Shown here one piece after another: positions 13,341-19,871 of a DNA stretch of 28,545 nucleotides (within the stretch, counting starts at the first letter, position 1; the number at the start of each line of letters is the position of its first letter). The notes beneath the pieces are model-generated. The model was given only the letters and a program-made list of their open reading frames with translations, did not search any database and had not been told where the DNA came from. Source of the DNA: a virus; IMG/VR virus record IMGVR_UViG_3300045119_000242, positions 1-28,545 of that record; one strand, given 5' to 3'. A program made the position numbers and the translations under genes.

Positions 13341-13541
13341 GCACTCTGGCAAACCACCTGCGCCCGGTTTGCTCAATCGAGGGAAAAATCGTTGAGTTTC
13401 AATGCTGAAAAATTCGCGTCTGATATCCCGGCGAAATGCGGCGATCTCGCCATATCAGACACATAGCACTAGCAAACCACCCTCAACGGACCCAAACAGC
13501 ATCAATAGGTTGGCCGGATGCCCCGAAAAACTGGCAAACCA
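13341..13541. repeat. cluster of GCAAACC repeats, possible integrase arm sites (attP candidate)
   Basis: Four GCAAACC heptamers occur in 200 bases: in GCACTCTGGCAAACCACC (13341-13358), inverted at 13366-13372, in GCACTAGCAAACCACC (13466-13481) and in CTGGCAAACCA (13531-13541). The first and third share GCACT plus GCAAACCACC. They flank the inverted repeat at 13418-13460. Clustered short repeats around a core, just downstream of the integrase transcription unit, resemble an attP with arm-type sites. No host junction is available to prove it. Confidence 0.45.
13418..13460. repeat. strong inverted repeat (14-bp stem with 3-base bulge)
   Basis: GTCTGATAT (13418-13426), then CCC, then GGCGA (13430-13434) pairs with TCGCC (13447-13451) directly joined to ATATCAGAC (13452-13460), with a 12-base loop. 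An alternative inner hairpin GGCGA-TC-TCGCC also forms. No T-run follows on either strand, so it is not a standard terminator. Its location between repeat copies suggests a recombination core, a protein-binding site or an RNA structure before the GIY-YIG gene. Confidence 0.6.
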
Positions 13542-14060
13542 GATAATGCCGATCAACGTCCCGTCCCGCAACGGCGAGACGGTAAGCTGAGATATCTAAA
13601 GAGCTTCACTGACCGGCACGGCAAGCGCCGAAATTATTTCAGGCGTCGCGGGCTTTTGATCGCCCTACCGGGCCGACCAGGGAGCGCCAAATTCATCGAG
13701 GCATATCGCGCAGCTCTTGCCGGAACGCCGCTGCCCCCGGCGAGAAAGGAAGCGGCTATTACATCATTGGAGCGAGCCAGCAACGGGCATCGCCCGGCGA
13801 TTGGTGTCTATCTCTTGATGCTCGGCGGGGAGATTGTTTACGTCGGCTCTAGTTTGAACATGCATCATCGGGTTGCCGGTCACAGGATCGCCGGTCGTCC
13901 CTTCGATCAGGTTTTTTATATTGGCACCAAACTAACGGAGCGCATCCGGTTAGAACGCGCATTGATCGCCGCGCTCGCGCCTCGACAGAACCGGATCGGC
14001 GTCAAGGTCCGGCGAGATCGCGAATTACCGGCTCACGAATCCGGTTGGGCAAAGGGATGA
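13518..14060 (+). CDS. fusion of integrase-type N-terminal domain with GIY-YIG nuclease
   Basis: A 180-residue protein. Residues 24-75 (RYLKSFTDRHGKRRNYFRRR, then IALPGRPGSAKFIEAYRAAL, AGTPLPP) align with residues 7-55 of the integrase at 10967: Y-V/L, F-x-x-R-x-GK, YFRR-x-G, Y-x-AAL-x-G-x-PLPP. Residues 94-160 form a GIY-YIG domain: GVY (96-98), YVG (108-110), Arg118 and His122, Glu146 in RLERALI, Asn158 in RQNR. All catalytic landmarks are present, so it is probably an active endonuclease guided by an integrase-like DNA-binding domain. The start is the only ATG in frame and includes one GCAAACC repeat. There is no Tyr-recombinase catalytic domain. Domain calls are firm; the role is unknown. 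Confidence 0.8.
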   Translation: MPRKTGKPDNADQRPVPQRRDGKLRYLKSFTDRHGKRRNYFRRRGLLIALPGRPGSAKFIEAYRAALAGTPLPPARKEAAITSLERASNGHRPAIGVYLLMLGGEIVYVGSSLNMHHRVAGHRIAGRPFDQVFYIGTKLTERIRLERALIAALAPRQNRIGVKVRRDRELPAHESGWAKG

Positions 14061-14114
14061 GGCGGGCCTCGTCGAGCTCAATCTTGCGATCGAGCAAGCC
14101 CGCAAGCGGGGCTG

Positions 14115-14243
14115 ATGTATTCGCGAGATTCTGAGCTTCAAATAATCGCGGATTTTCTGGCTCGCGGGTTGCGGCGCGTTCAATCCCCATCGGGCCCGCG
14201 TCGATTATTTCGCCAGGATCTTGCCGCACGCCCCGACGCATAG
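14115..14243 (+). CDS. possible 42-aa protein
   Basis: A short frame MYSRDSELQIIADFLARGLR ending ARPDA. The ELQIIADFLARG helix resembles the start of short hypothetical phage proteins. The ATG overlaps a TGA (TGATG) that closes an open stretch ending in EAGLVELNLAIEQARKRG, which is in the +1 frame of the GIY-YIG gene. A competing ORF lies on the other strand (14002-14241). The evidence is weak, with no clear ribosome site. Confidence 0.35.
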   Translation: MYSRDSELQIIADFLARGLRRVQSPSGPRRLFRQDLAARPDA

Positions 14244-14287
14244 CTGATCAGCCCAGCCCTCGCTTAGGCACTTTCCCCGATATTTCC

Positions 14288-14305
14288 TAAAGGATGTATT
14301 CTTTA
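14288..14305. promoter_or_regulatory. 18-bp near-palindrome upstream of the 14329 HTH gene
   Basis: TAAAGGATGTATTCTTTA is an inverted repeat with one mismatched pair and a central GT, 23 bases upstream of ATG 14329 in a locally AT-rich patch. A second short repeat (GGCGC ... GCGCC, 14312-14327) follows. It is a plausible operator, perhaps autoregulatory. Confidence 0.4.
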
Positions 14306-14328
14306 GACCCAGGCGCGTAAGGGCGCCG

Positions 14329-14574
14329 ATGGAGTCTGAGGAGCTATTAACGCGGGCGGGCCGCTTGCTTTACGGGCAGCGGTGGATCCCGCAACTCTCA
14401 AAGGCGCTCGGTTTGCCTAACGGCGAGGTGCGGCTATGGCACTCGGGGCGCCGGAAGATCCCGGCGGTCCTGTGGCTCGATCTGCGCCGGTTGCTCCGGA
14501 TCCGGCAACGCGAGCTGTCCGCCTTGCAGCGGGAGATCAGGGCGGAGATCGAGCGCGACGACGAGGCGCCCTAG
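14329..14574 (+). CDS. small HTH-like protein (81 aa)
   Basis: An 81-residue protein. The centre reads WIPQLSKALGLPNGEVRLWH, then SGRRKIPAVLWLDLRRLL. This is a helix-turn-helix pattern (LSKALGL, turn, EVRLWHSGRRKIP) of the kind used by short prophage transcription factors that read like truncated Cro/CI domains. The C-terminal part is a charged helix (RQRELSALQREIRAEIERDD), perhaps for dimerisation. It converges on the leftward tail operon and ends 3 bases from the stop of the membrane protein on the other strand. It could be a lysogeny or late-gene regulator. Confidence 0.65.
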   Translation: MESEELLTRAGRLLYGQRWIPQLSKALGLPNGEVRLWHSGRRKIPAVLWLDLRRLLRIRQRELSALQREIRAEIERDDEAP

Positions 14575-14577
14575 CTG

Positions 14578-14745
14578 TTATCGGATCGGCGATCCGAAAG
14601 CGCCGATCCCGAGCAAGCCGATCAGGATAAAAAAGATCAGGGAGAACGGCCCAAACGGTTGCGCGGCGGGATTGCGCCAGTACCAGCCGCCCGAGAATAC
14701 GAGCGAGACGACGTAAAGGATCCAGAACCAGATGCCCGTGGTCAT
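14578..14745 (-). CDS. two-span membrane micro-protein (55 aa), last gene of the tail operon
   Basis: A 55-residue ORF with a strong ribosome site (GGGAGGAGGA, 6 bases before ATG 14745). It has two hydrophobic segments: residues 5-23 (IWFWILYVVSLVFSGGWYW) and 33-50 (PFSLIFFILIGLLGIGAF), joined by a short polar turn (RNPAAQPFG). Both termini should be on the same side of the membrane. The position after the tail fibre and before the operon end would suit a lysis protein (holin or spanin partner), but no lysin is visible nearby, so this is speculative. Confidence 0.72.
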   Translation of the reverse strand: MTTGIWFWILYVVSLVFSGGWYWRNPAAQPFGPFSLIFFILIGLLGIGAFGSPIR

Positions 14746-14763
14746 GGTGAGTCCTCCTCCCTC

Positions 14764-15798
14764 TTACGGCACATAGACGCCGCCGGTCGAGACGGCCCCG
14801 GCGATCGAGCCGGGGAAATAGTTCTGTCCGTAGCCGTCGCAGCGGATGACCGCGTTTGTCGTCGCCGAGTAGCGTTGCCCGGTCGCGGCGCCGACCCAGG
14901 TGTAGCCCGGACGCTGAAAGCCGAGCGTTCCGTTTTGCAACGCCATCGCAAAGGCCCCGGTAAAATTTGGCGTGCCGGTCAAGGTGAAATTGAAATTCGG
15001 CAGTCCGCCGCCCACGGTGATGATCCCGGTCGAGGCAACGCCCAGGTGATTATAGGCGCCGCCGCTGATCGAGTAGGGCCCGGCGATTTGCACGATCGAA
15101 CCCATGTCGGCGAAAATGTGCGTGCCCGCGGTGGGCCCGAAATTCATGTTTTGGAGCTGCAGTTGCGCGCCGCCTTGCACATTAAAGCCGCTGGCGTTTT
15201 GCGCTGTCCCGGTCGCCTCGATGGTCACGCCATCGAAATCGACGATCATCGCGCCGTACATATCCACGGCGTTGTTGTTGTTGCCCGCGATCACCACCGC
15301 GGCGGGCGTCGTCGGATCGCCGCGGAAGATGATCCCGGCTTGCGATCCGACCGGCGTCCCGAGGAAATTCGTATGTCCATACGTGCCATGCGCGAGATGC
15401 ACGGTAATCGTCTGCGCCCCGACATCGAGCTTCGACATGATGTAATTCCACGCCGCTTGCGGCGTGGCGAACGCGGTGCCGGGCGTCAGCCCGTCGTTGG
15501 TATCGAAGCCCGAGGGCGAGACGTAGAGATCGAGCGGCCCGGTTAGACGGCGGCGGGTGTTGTTCGCGATCAGCGCCAGGATCGCGGTGATCACCTGGTT
15601 ATTCGTCGTTTTGCTCGGCACCAGCGCATCGGCGGCGATGATCGCCATCAATTCCTCTTGCACGGTGTTGAGCCAATCGGCTTCGACGATCGTCGCCGCC
15701 TGTCCTCCGACGGTGCCCGCGGTAAAAAAGCCGGGATTGCCGACCGGCTTGACCGTCGGCAGAGTCGTTGAGGCGGTAGGGTTATCAATTCGGAACAT
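14764..15798 (-). CDS. tail fibre/spike protein with probable beta-helix
   Basis: A 344-residue protein. ATG 15798 is preferred over GTG 15807 because GGGAG lies 8 bases upstream. Residues 1-85 resemble a tail-fibre attachment region (FRIDNPTASTTLPTVKPVGN, then PGFFTAGTVGG, WLNTVQEELMAII). From about residue 90 (LYVSPSGFDTNDGLTPGTAF ATP, given as two pieces) the repeated short Gly/Asn/Thr strands fit a pectate-lyase-like right-handed beta-helix, as in receptor-binding spikes. No S74 chaperone is present. It probably binds a host surface glycan; whether it has enzymatic activity cannot be told. Confidence 0.7.
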   Translation of the reverse strand: MFRIDNPTASTTLPTVKPVGNPGFFTAGTVGGQAATIVEADWLNTVQEELMAIIAADALVPSKTTNNQVITAILALIANNTRRRLTGPLDLYVSPSGFDTNDGLTPGTAFATPQAAWNYIMSKLDVGAQTITVHLAHGTYGHTNFLGTPVGSQAGIIFRGDPTTPAAVVIAGNNNNAVDMYGAMIVDFDGVTIEATGTAQNASGFNVQGGAQLQLQNMNFGPTAGTHIFADMGSIVQIAGPYSISGGAYNHLGVASTGIITVGGGLPNFNFTLTGTPNFTGAFAMALQNGTLGFQRPGYTWVGAATGQRYSATTNAVIRCDGYGQNYFPGSIAGAVSTGGVYVP

Positions 15799-15979
15799 GC
15801 ACGGCACTCCCGTTTGGCACCGGCGGCGGCGCGGCGGCGGCGCTCGCTTGCTCGGTGATCTTTCCGATGATCGTTGCGACGACGCGGTAAGGCGCCTCGC
15901 TCAAAATCGCTAGAGCTTGATTCCACTCCGCCGCGGTGAGCGTCACGGCGAGCGGCATCTCAGGATTGATCGGTGTCAT
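15785..15979 (-). CDS. small tail-associated protein (64 aa)
   Basis: A 64-residue protein whose ATG overlaps the upstream fibre stop (ATGA at 15979-15976) and whose end overlaps the downstream fibre by 14 bases. The core (LTAAEWNQALAILSEAPYRV, VATIIGKITEQ) is a helical pair that recurs as a small protein next to tail fibres in phages, followed by an Ala/Pro tail. It may be a fibre assembly factor; this is inferred from position only. Confidence 0.62.
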   Translation of the reverse strand: MTPINPEMPLAVTLTAAEWNQALAILSEAPYRVVATIIGKITEQASAAAAPPPVPNGSAVHVPN

Positions 15980-17532
15980 AGGCGGGCCTCGATCGCTTCG
16001 ATGCGCGCCGCTAGGTCTTTGACGAGCGCCGCCAGCTCTTTGACAGCATTCACCAGCGCATAGACCAGATTCCCCGGTGCGAGCGTTGCGACGGTGCGCC
16101 CATCATCGGTGAATTCGCCGACGAGCTCGGGCAAGTGCGGCGCTACCTCGTCGGCGATCAGCCCGATATGCTGATCGGCGCTCGCAAACGTCGTTCCCTC
16201 CTTGTACCGAAACGAGATCGGTCGAAGCGCGAGGATTGCATCGAGGCCGCGCATGTAGGGCGCGATGTCCTCTTTCAGCTCGCGGTCGGATTGGACCAGC
16301 CACGCGCCCGATGCATTGTAGGTTCCGACGCTATTGAACACGGCATATTGAAACGATGCGTCAAGGCTCTGCCAGATGAATTGCCCGCCGCTGACCGGCA
16401 CTCTTTGGTAGATCGCCCCGCCGCTCGAAAAAATCGAGACGGTGTTGTTGTTCCATAGAAGCTGATAGCCGTCGTTTAAATGGATTCCCCCACCGTCGAT
16501 CACCGCGAAATTTGTCGATGCCGCCCGATCTTGGAAAATGTGTTGGGTTTGCCGCTGGTAGTTGGCTGGCGAACCGCTGTTGCCCAGGACCAGCGTGGGA
16601 AGACCGCCGTTGTCATAGACGTTAGTCCAGCCGGTGTTTGCCGCCGCACCCGAGAGCGCCTCGCCGCCTGCGATAAAGATGGCACCATTCGACAGCGAAA
16701 GATTCCCGCTCGTCAGCGTGACGCCGCCGCTCGATACCGTCAGCGGGCCGCTCAAAGTGACGATCCCGGTCTGATCAATCCGTAAAAACGGCGTCCCGTT
16801 GGCGTTGCCGGTTGAGAGGCTGGCGAGGCCGATCCCGAAAAGCGCGCCGCTGTTGAACAGGCCAAAAACCGGGCGCCCGAGTGTCGTGTCGTTGAGCACC
16901 AGCGACGGCGCGCCCGAGGCGGCGAAGATATGCCCCGACCCGCCTGCGGTGACGGTGCCGGTAAAGGTCGGATTGTTGATCGGCGCGAGTAATGCCGCCG
17001 CCGAGTCTACATAGAGCTTCGTCGCGGCGTGTAGGTTCGCGGTCGGCGGGCCGGAGAGCGTAAGGAGTCCGGTCATCGTGTCGCCAGCCTTTTGCACGGC
17101 GCCAGCCGCCGCGGCGCCCATCGTGTCGACATAGGCTTTCGTCGCGGCGTGTAGGTTCGCGGTCGGCGGGCCCGACAGCGTGAGAAGCCCGGTCATCGTG
17201 TCGCCCGCAAGCGGCACGGCGGCGACCCAGGCGCCGGAATCGCGCCCGTAGGTTTTGCCATCGGCGGGCGCCTCGGGGATGCCGCCGCCGCCGCCGCTCC
17301 CCGCGTGCGCGTCGACATAGCCCTTCGTCGCGGGCATCATGACATCGGTCGGATCGTTCCACAGGTACACCGGACCCGTCAGACGGCCCCCGGCGAGCGG
17401 TAGAAATGGCCCGCCCGTCGTCGCGGCTTGCAATGCGGTGATCTCTTGCTTCGCCGTGGTGAAATTGGCCCGCACCGACTGCGTTTCCGGTTTGCCGGTG
17501 ACGGGAAAGGTGTCGTCAATTTGGCTGGACAT
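15976..17532 (-). CDS. tail fibre with C-terminal S74 intramolecular chaperone
   Basis: A 518-residue trimeric-fibre-type protein. The N-terminal 60 residues (MSSQIDDTFPVTGKPETQSV) resemble a fibre attachment domain. Residues about 45-185 hold tail-fibre repeats of the type TGxLTLxGxPxANLHAATKxYVD (two nearly identical 40-residue copies plus degenerate ones). A beta-rich shaft follows. Residues 415-518 are the S74 chaperone domain: [47 protein letters not shown] and a coiled coil. Ser415 and Lys420 match the residues expected at the autocleavage site, so the domain probably trims itself after trimerisation. Confidence 0.85.
   Translation of the reverse strand: MSSQIDDTFPVTGKPETQSVRANFTTAKQEITALQAATTGGPFLPLAGGRLTGPVYLWNDPTDVMMPATKGYVDAHAGSGGGGGIPEAPADGKTYGRDSGAWVAAVPLAGDTMTGLLTLSGPPTANLHAATKAYVDTMGAAAAGAVQKAGDTMTGLLTLSGPPTANLHAATKLYVDSAAALLAPINNPTFTGTVTAGGSGHIFAASGAPSLVLNDTTLGRPVFGLFNSGALFGIGLASLSTGNANGTPFLRIDQTGIVTLSGPLTVSSGGVTLTSGNLSLSNGAIFIAGGEALSGAAANTGWTNVYDNGGLPTLVLGNSGSPANYQRQTQHIFQDRAASTNFAVIDGGGIHLNDGYQLLWNNNTVSIFSSGGAIYQRVPVSGGQFIWQSLDASFQYAVFNSVGTYNASGAWLVQSDRELKEDIAPYMRGLDAILALRPISFRYKEGTTFASADQHIGLIADEVAPHLPELVGEFTDDGRTVATLAPGNLVYALVNAVKELAALVKDLAARIEAIEARL
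17007..17220. repeat. 120-bp tandem duplication inside the fibre gene
   Basis: Positions about 17007-17100 are repeated at 17127-17220, exactly 120 bases apart (40 codons). The copies differ at scattered bases. They encode the LTLSGPPTANLHAATK repeat of the fibre. Such repeats allow length change by recombination. Confidence 0.8.
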
Positions 17533-18205
17533 CGATCACCAACCCTTCATCCCAGATCGAGAATCCCTCGTCCCAAATCGAGAACCCGTCATCCCAGCGC
17601 GACGAATTGAGCGTGTAGCTAAAGACGATCTCGGTGTGCGCGGGCTTCAGCGCCTCGAACATGCATTCGAGCACCTTATTGCCCCAGGTCGCGAGCGGAT
17701 CGCCCGCGGTCGAGATCGATGCATGGAAGTAGATCACCTGAACCGGATTGGCGATCACGCGCCATGCATAGGCCCATTTCTCGTCATAGACCGGATCGCC
17801 CGCGCGCCCGCGGCTGGCATAGAACGGGACATATTCCTCGATCTCGATCTCGAACCCGAGCGAGGCGGCAAGGCGGATAAAGTATTCGCGGCTCTGTCCG
17901 CCGCGGGCCGCGAATTTTCCGCAGACGGCGGCGACTCGTTGCTGTTGCGTCGGGAGCGGCCCGGTGCACGGGTCCGGCAGTCCGAGGGTTGCCTCCCATT
18001 CGGGGAGGAGGCCCGACGTCGAACACGGGAAAATGTCATAGATCAGCTCGCCGAGGCGCGTGTTCAGCCGCGCCCATAGCGGCATCAGCGTCAACAGGTC
18101 GGCGTCTTGCAACCAGCCCCATCCGCGGTGCCAGATTCGGCCCCGCGGCAACAGCCGTTGGAATTGCCCGAGATAATCCTCGGCGGTGTAGACCGGCGGC
18201 GGCAT
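17516..18205 (-). CDS. Mu gp48-like tail/baseplate protein (YmfQ/DUF2313)
   Basis: A 229-residue protein with the family's N-terminal pattern (YLGQFQRLLPRGRIWHRG, LWARLNTRLGELIYDIFP), then LLPEWEATLGLPDPC, GPLPTQQQRVAAVCGKFAAR, GGQSREYFIRLAASLGFEI and the closing CMFEALKPAHTEIVFSY. It belongs with gp47 at the edge of the Mu-type baseplate. The C-terminus is unusual: a 7-residue unit (WDDGFSI, WDEGFSI, WDEGLVI) is repeated three times, from a 21-bp tandem repeat at about 17535-17600. It overlaps the fibre start by 17 bases. Confidence 0.85.
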   Translation of the reverse strand: MPPPVYTAEDYLGQFQRLLPRGRIWHRGWGWLQDADLLTLMPLWARLNTRLGELIYDIFPCSTSGLLPEWEATLGLPDPCTGPLPTQQQRVAAVCGKFAARGGQSREYFIRLAASLGFEIEIEEYVPFYASRGRAGDPVYDEKWAYAWRVIANPVQVIYFHASISTAGDPLATWGNKVLECMFEALKPAHTEIVFSYTLNSSRWDDGFSIWDEGFSIWDEGLVIDVQPN

Positions 18206-19317
18206 TAGATGACCGTCAGCGTCCCCATGACGGGGAGGGCGCCATCGGGCGCCTGCAGCGCATCATCCGGCGCGGTCATCGTAAAATGGTTGACGCCCGG
18301 CGTCGCGAGGATCGCCTCGTAAAGATCGGACGGCCAAACGACGCCCGCGACCTCGCCGATGATCAGAAAGGCGTCGACGAGGCTCGCGGTGATCTGATCC
18401 CGCATGTCGGCGGTGTTCGGGTCGAGCCCTTCGAGGGTGACGTCGACAGAGAACGGCACGGGCGCCGCGACATAGACGAGGGATGTCACCGGCTGGACCG
18501 GGTAAATGTGCTCGGCGACGAGCAATTGATCGCCCGTCGCGGTCGGGCCGCGAGACTCTTCCGTCGCGCATCCGTCCGCGCCCTGCGGGAACCCGCCAAA
18601 GGCCGACTCCGCGTCGTCGAACATCGGGAACACGACGACGGATCCGGGCCCGTAGCCGCCGCCGACAATCCACGCCCGGGTGCATCCCGATACCTCGAGC
18701 GCCCATTCGGTGTAGTCGGCGACGGCGCCGCCCTGCGGCGGGGCGCGGTATTTGGCGAGCATCCGCGTCCGGAGAGCCTCGTCGGTTTCCTGATCGGCGC
18801 CGCCCGTCGTCGCGCCGATCGTGACGCCCGCGGAGTTGATGCCGCTGATCGGCGAGCCGATGTTGATCACGGTCCCCGGATCGCAGTTTGTCGCGGCGCC
18901 GAGCTCGTCGGCGAGCATCGGCACGATCACCGAGCCCGTCCCGTCGATCACGCCATCGGCGGTCGTGACATAGGTCGTCCCATCGATGCGGCGCAGCGGC
19001 GTCCCGGACGGGATCACGTTCGAGGGGTTGCCCGTGAATTGCGCCGAGCCGCTCGCCGCCGTCGCCTCTTTCGGGTAGATCCCGATCAGCGCCGCCCAGG
19101 CGTAAAGATATTCGCTCGCCGCGGTGAACGGGACGCCCATCCGGGCGATCCAATCGGCGTAACCGTAGACCGAATAAGCGAGGCCCGCCATGCACCACGC
19201 GAGCACGCGCAGGACGGCATTTCTTAGCAGCCCGGTAAGCCCGGGGACGCCCGATGTCGTAACATCCTCGATCGATTGATTGCGAAGATCGGTGAGCGTC
19301 GGGCGGGCGAACGGCAT
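18205..19317 (-). CDS. baseplate J / Mu gp47-like protein
   Basis: A 370-residue baseplate wedge protein. Typical features are the N-terminal FARPTLTDLRNQSIEDVTTS, LRNAVLRVLAWCMAGLAYSV, AAVTASGSAQFTGNPSNVIP-like segment (the beta domain that starts the J module), the central GTVINIGSPISGINSAGVT, ETDEALRTRMLAKYRAPPQG, and the C-terminal ELxDxI-like helix. The length is in the usual range. It connects the baseplate hub to the sheath. Its start overlaps the gp46 stop by one base (19317) and its stop overlaps gp48. Confidence 0.88.
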   Translation of the reverse strand: MPFARPTLTDLRNQSIEDVTTSGVPGLTGLLRNAVLRVLAWCMAGLAYSVYGYADWIARMGVPFTAASEYLYAWAALIGIYPKEATAASGSAQFTGNPSNVIPSGTPLRRIDGTTYVTTADGVIDGTGSVIVPMLADELGAATNCDPGTVINIGSPISGINSAGVTIGATTGGADQETDEALRTRMLAKYRAPPQGGAVADYTEWALEVSGCTRAWIVGGGYGPGSVVVFPMFDDAESAFGGFPQGADGCATEESRGPTATGDQLLVAEHIYPVQPVTSLVYVAAPVPFSVDVTLEGLDPNTADMRDQITASLVDAFLIIGEVAGVVWPSDLYEAILATPGVNHFTMTAPDDALQAPDGALPVMGTLTVI

Positions 19318-19871
19318 CAGAGCCTCGGGACGGCGATCGGGGATTGCAGGACGGCGAGCCCGGTCCAGGCCCAGCCGTACATAAAGCGCGTTGCGGTGCC
19401 GTCCGGCTTGGTGATCGCGACGGCGATCGCGAGATGCCCCGAGGCGAGCCAGGATGTGTTGCAGACGATCTCGCGCGCGATCCCGTCATCGATCAGCCAT
19501 TGCAGCGCATCGAGCGCCCAGCGGCGGGCAAGCCCGAGCGTGTTGCGGGTTTTCTTCGCGCGGTCGAGCTGCCACAGATTCGAGCCGATCACCGGGTTGT
19601 CGTCGTAATAGCTCGCCCACCAGCCGCGGGTGTCGCTGGTGCCATCGGTCGGCGTGAAATCGGGCGTCGCGAGGCGATCGGAAAACAGCGACACCAAACA
19701 GGCGGTTTCGAGATCCTGGCCGGTTTCGAGATCGCCCTCGGCGAGCGCCCAATCGCCGAGCGTGTTGACGTTATCCCAAACGATCCGGATATCGCCGTCG
19801 CAGGCGGCGGGAGGCAATGGCGCCTCGGCGATCGGCACGGGGAGCCCGTCAGCCTCGATCCAGCCGGTCAT
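19317..19871 (-). CDS. Mu gp46-like baseplate protein
   Basis: A 184-residue protein of the GP46 family. Visible are the early [12 protein letters not shown] region, the [16 protein letters not shown] motif, [38 protein letters not shown] and [13 protein letters not shown]. These are the family's W/W and DRxK elements. It is homologous to the T4 gp25-type lysozyme-fold wedge protein that links the baseplate to the first sheath ring. ATG 19871 overlaps the gp45-like stop. Confidence 0.88.
   Translation of the reverse strand: MTGWIEADGLPVPIAEAPLPPAACDGDIRIVWDNVNTLGDWALAEGDLETGQDLETACLVSLFSDRLATPDFTPTDGTSDTRGWWASYYDDNPVIGSNLWQLDRAKKTRNTLGLARRWALDALQWLIDDGIAREIVCNTSWLASGHLAIAVAITKPDGTATRFMYGWAWTGLAVLQSPIAVPRL

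Noticed and set aside
13333-13395. 20-codon GTG ORF overlapping the stop of the 13064 gene
   Set aside because: Overlap is GTGA but the 20-residue peptide has no other support and overlaps the repeat cluster.
14096-14115. Hairpin AGCCCGC-AA-GCGGGGCT as terminator after the GIY-YIG gene
   Set aside because: One arm has an extra base and no T-run follows; it is only a weak stem.
14002-14241. Minus-strand 79-aa ORF
   Set aside because: It lacks a ribosome site, starts within a region with a competing plus-strand ORF, overlaps the end of the GIY-YIG gene and has no recognised feature.
17989-19227. Plus-strand ORF of 412 aa
   Set aside because: Antisense of gp47 and gp48; no motifs and no ribosome site.
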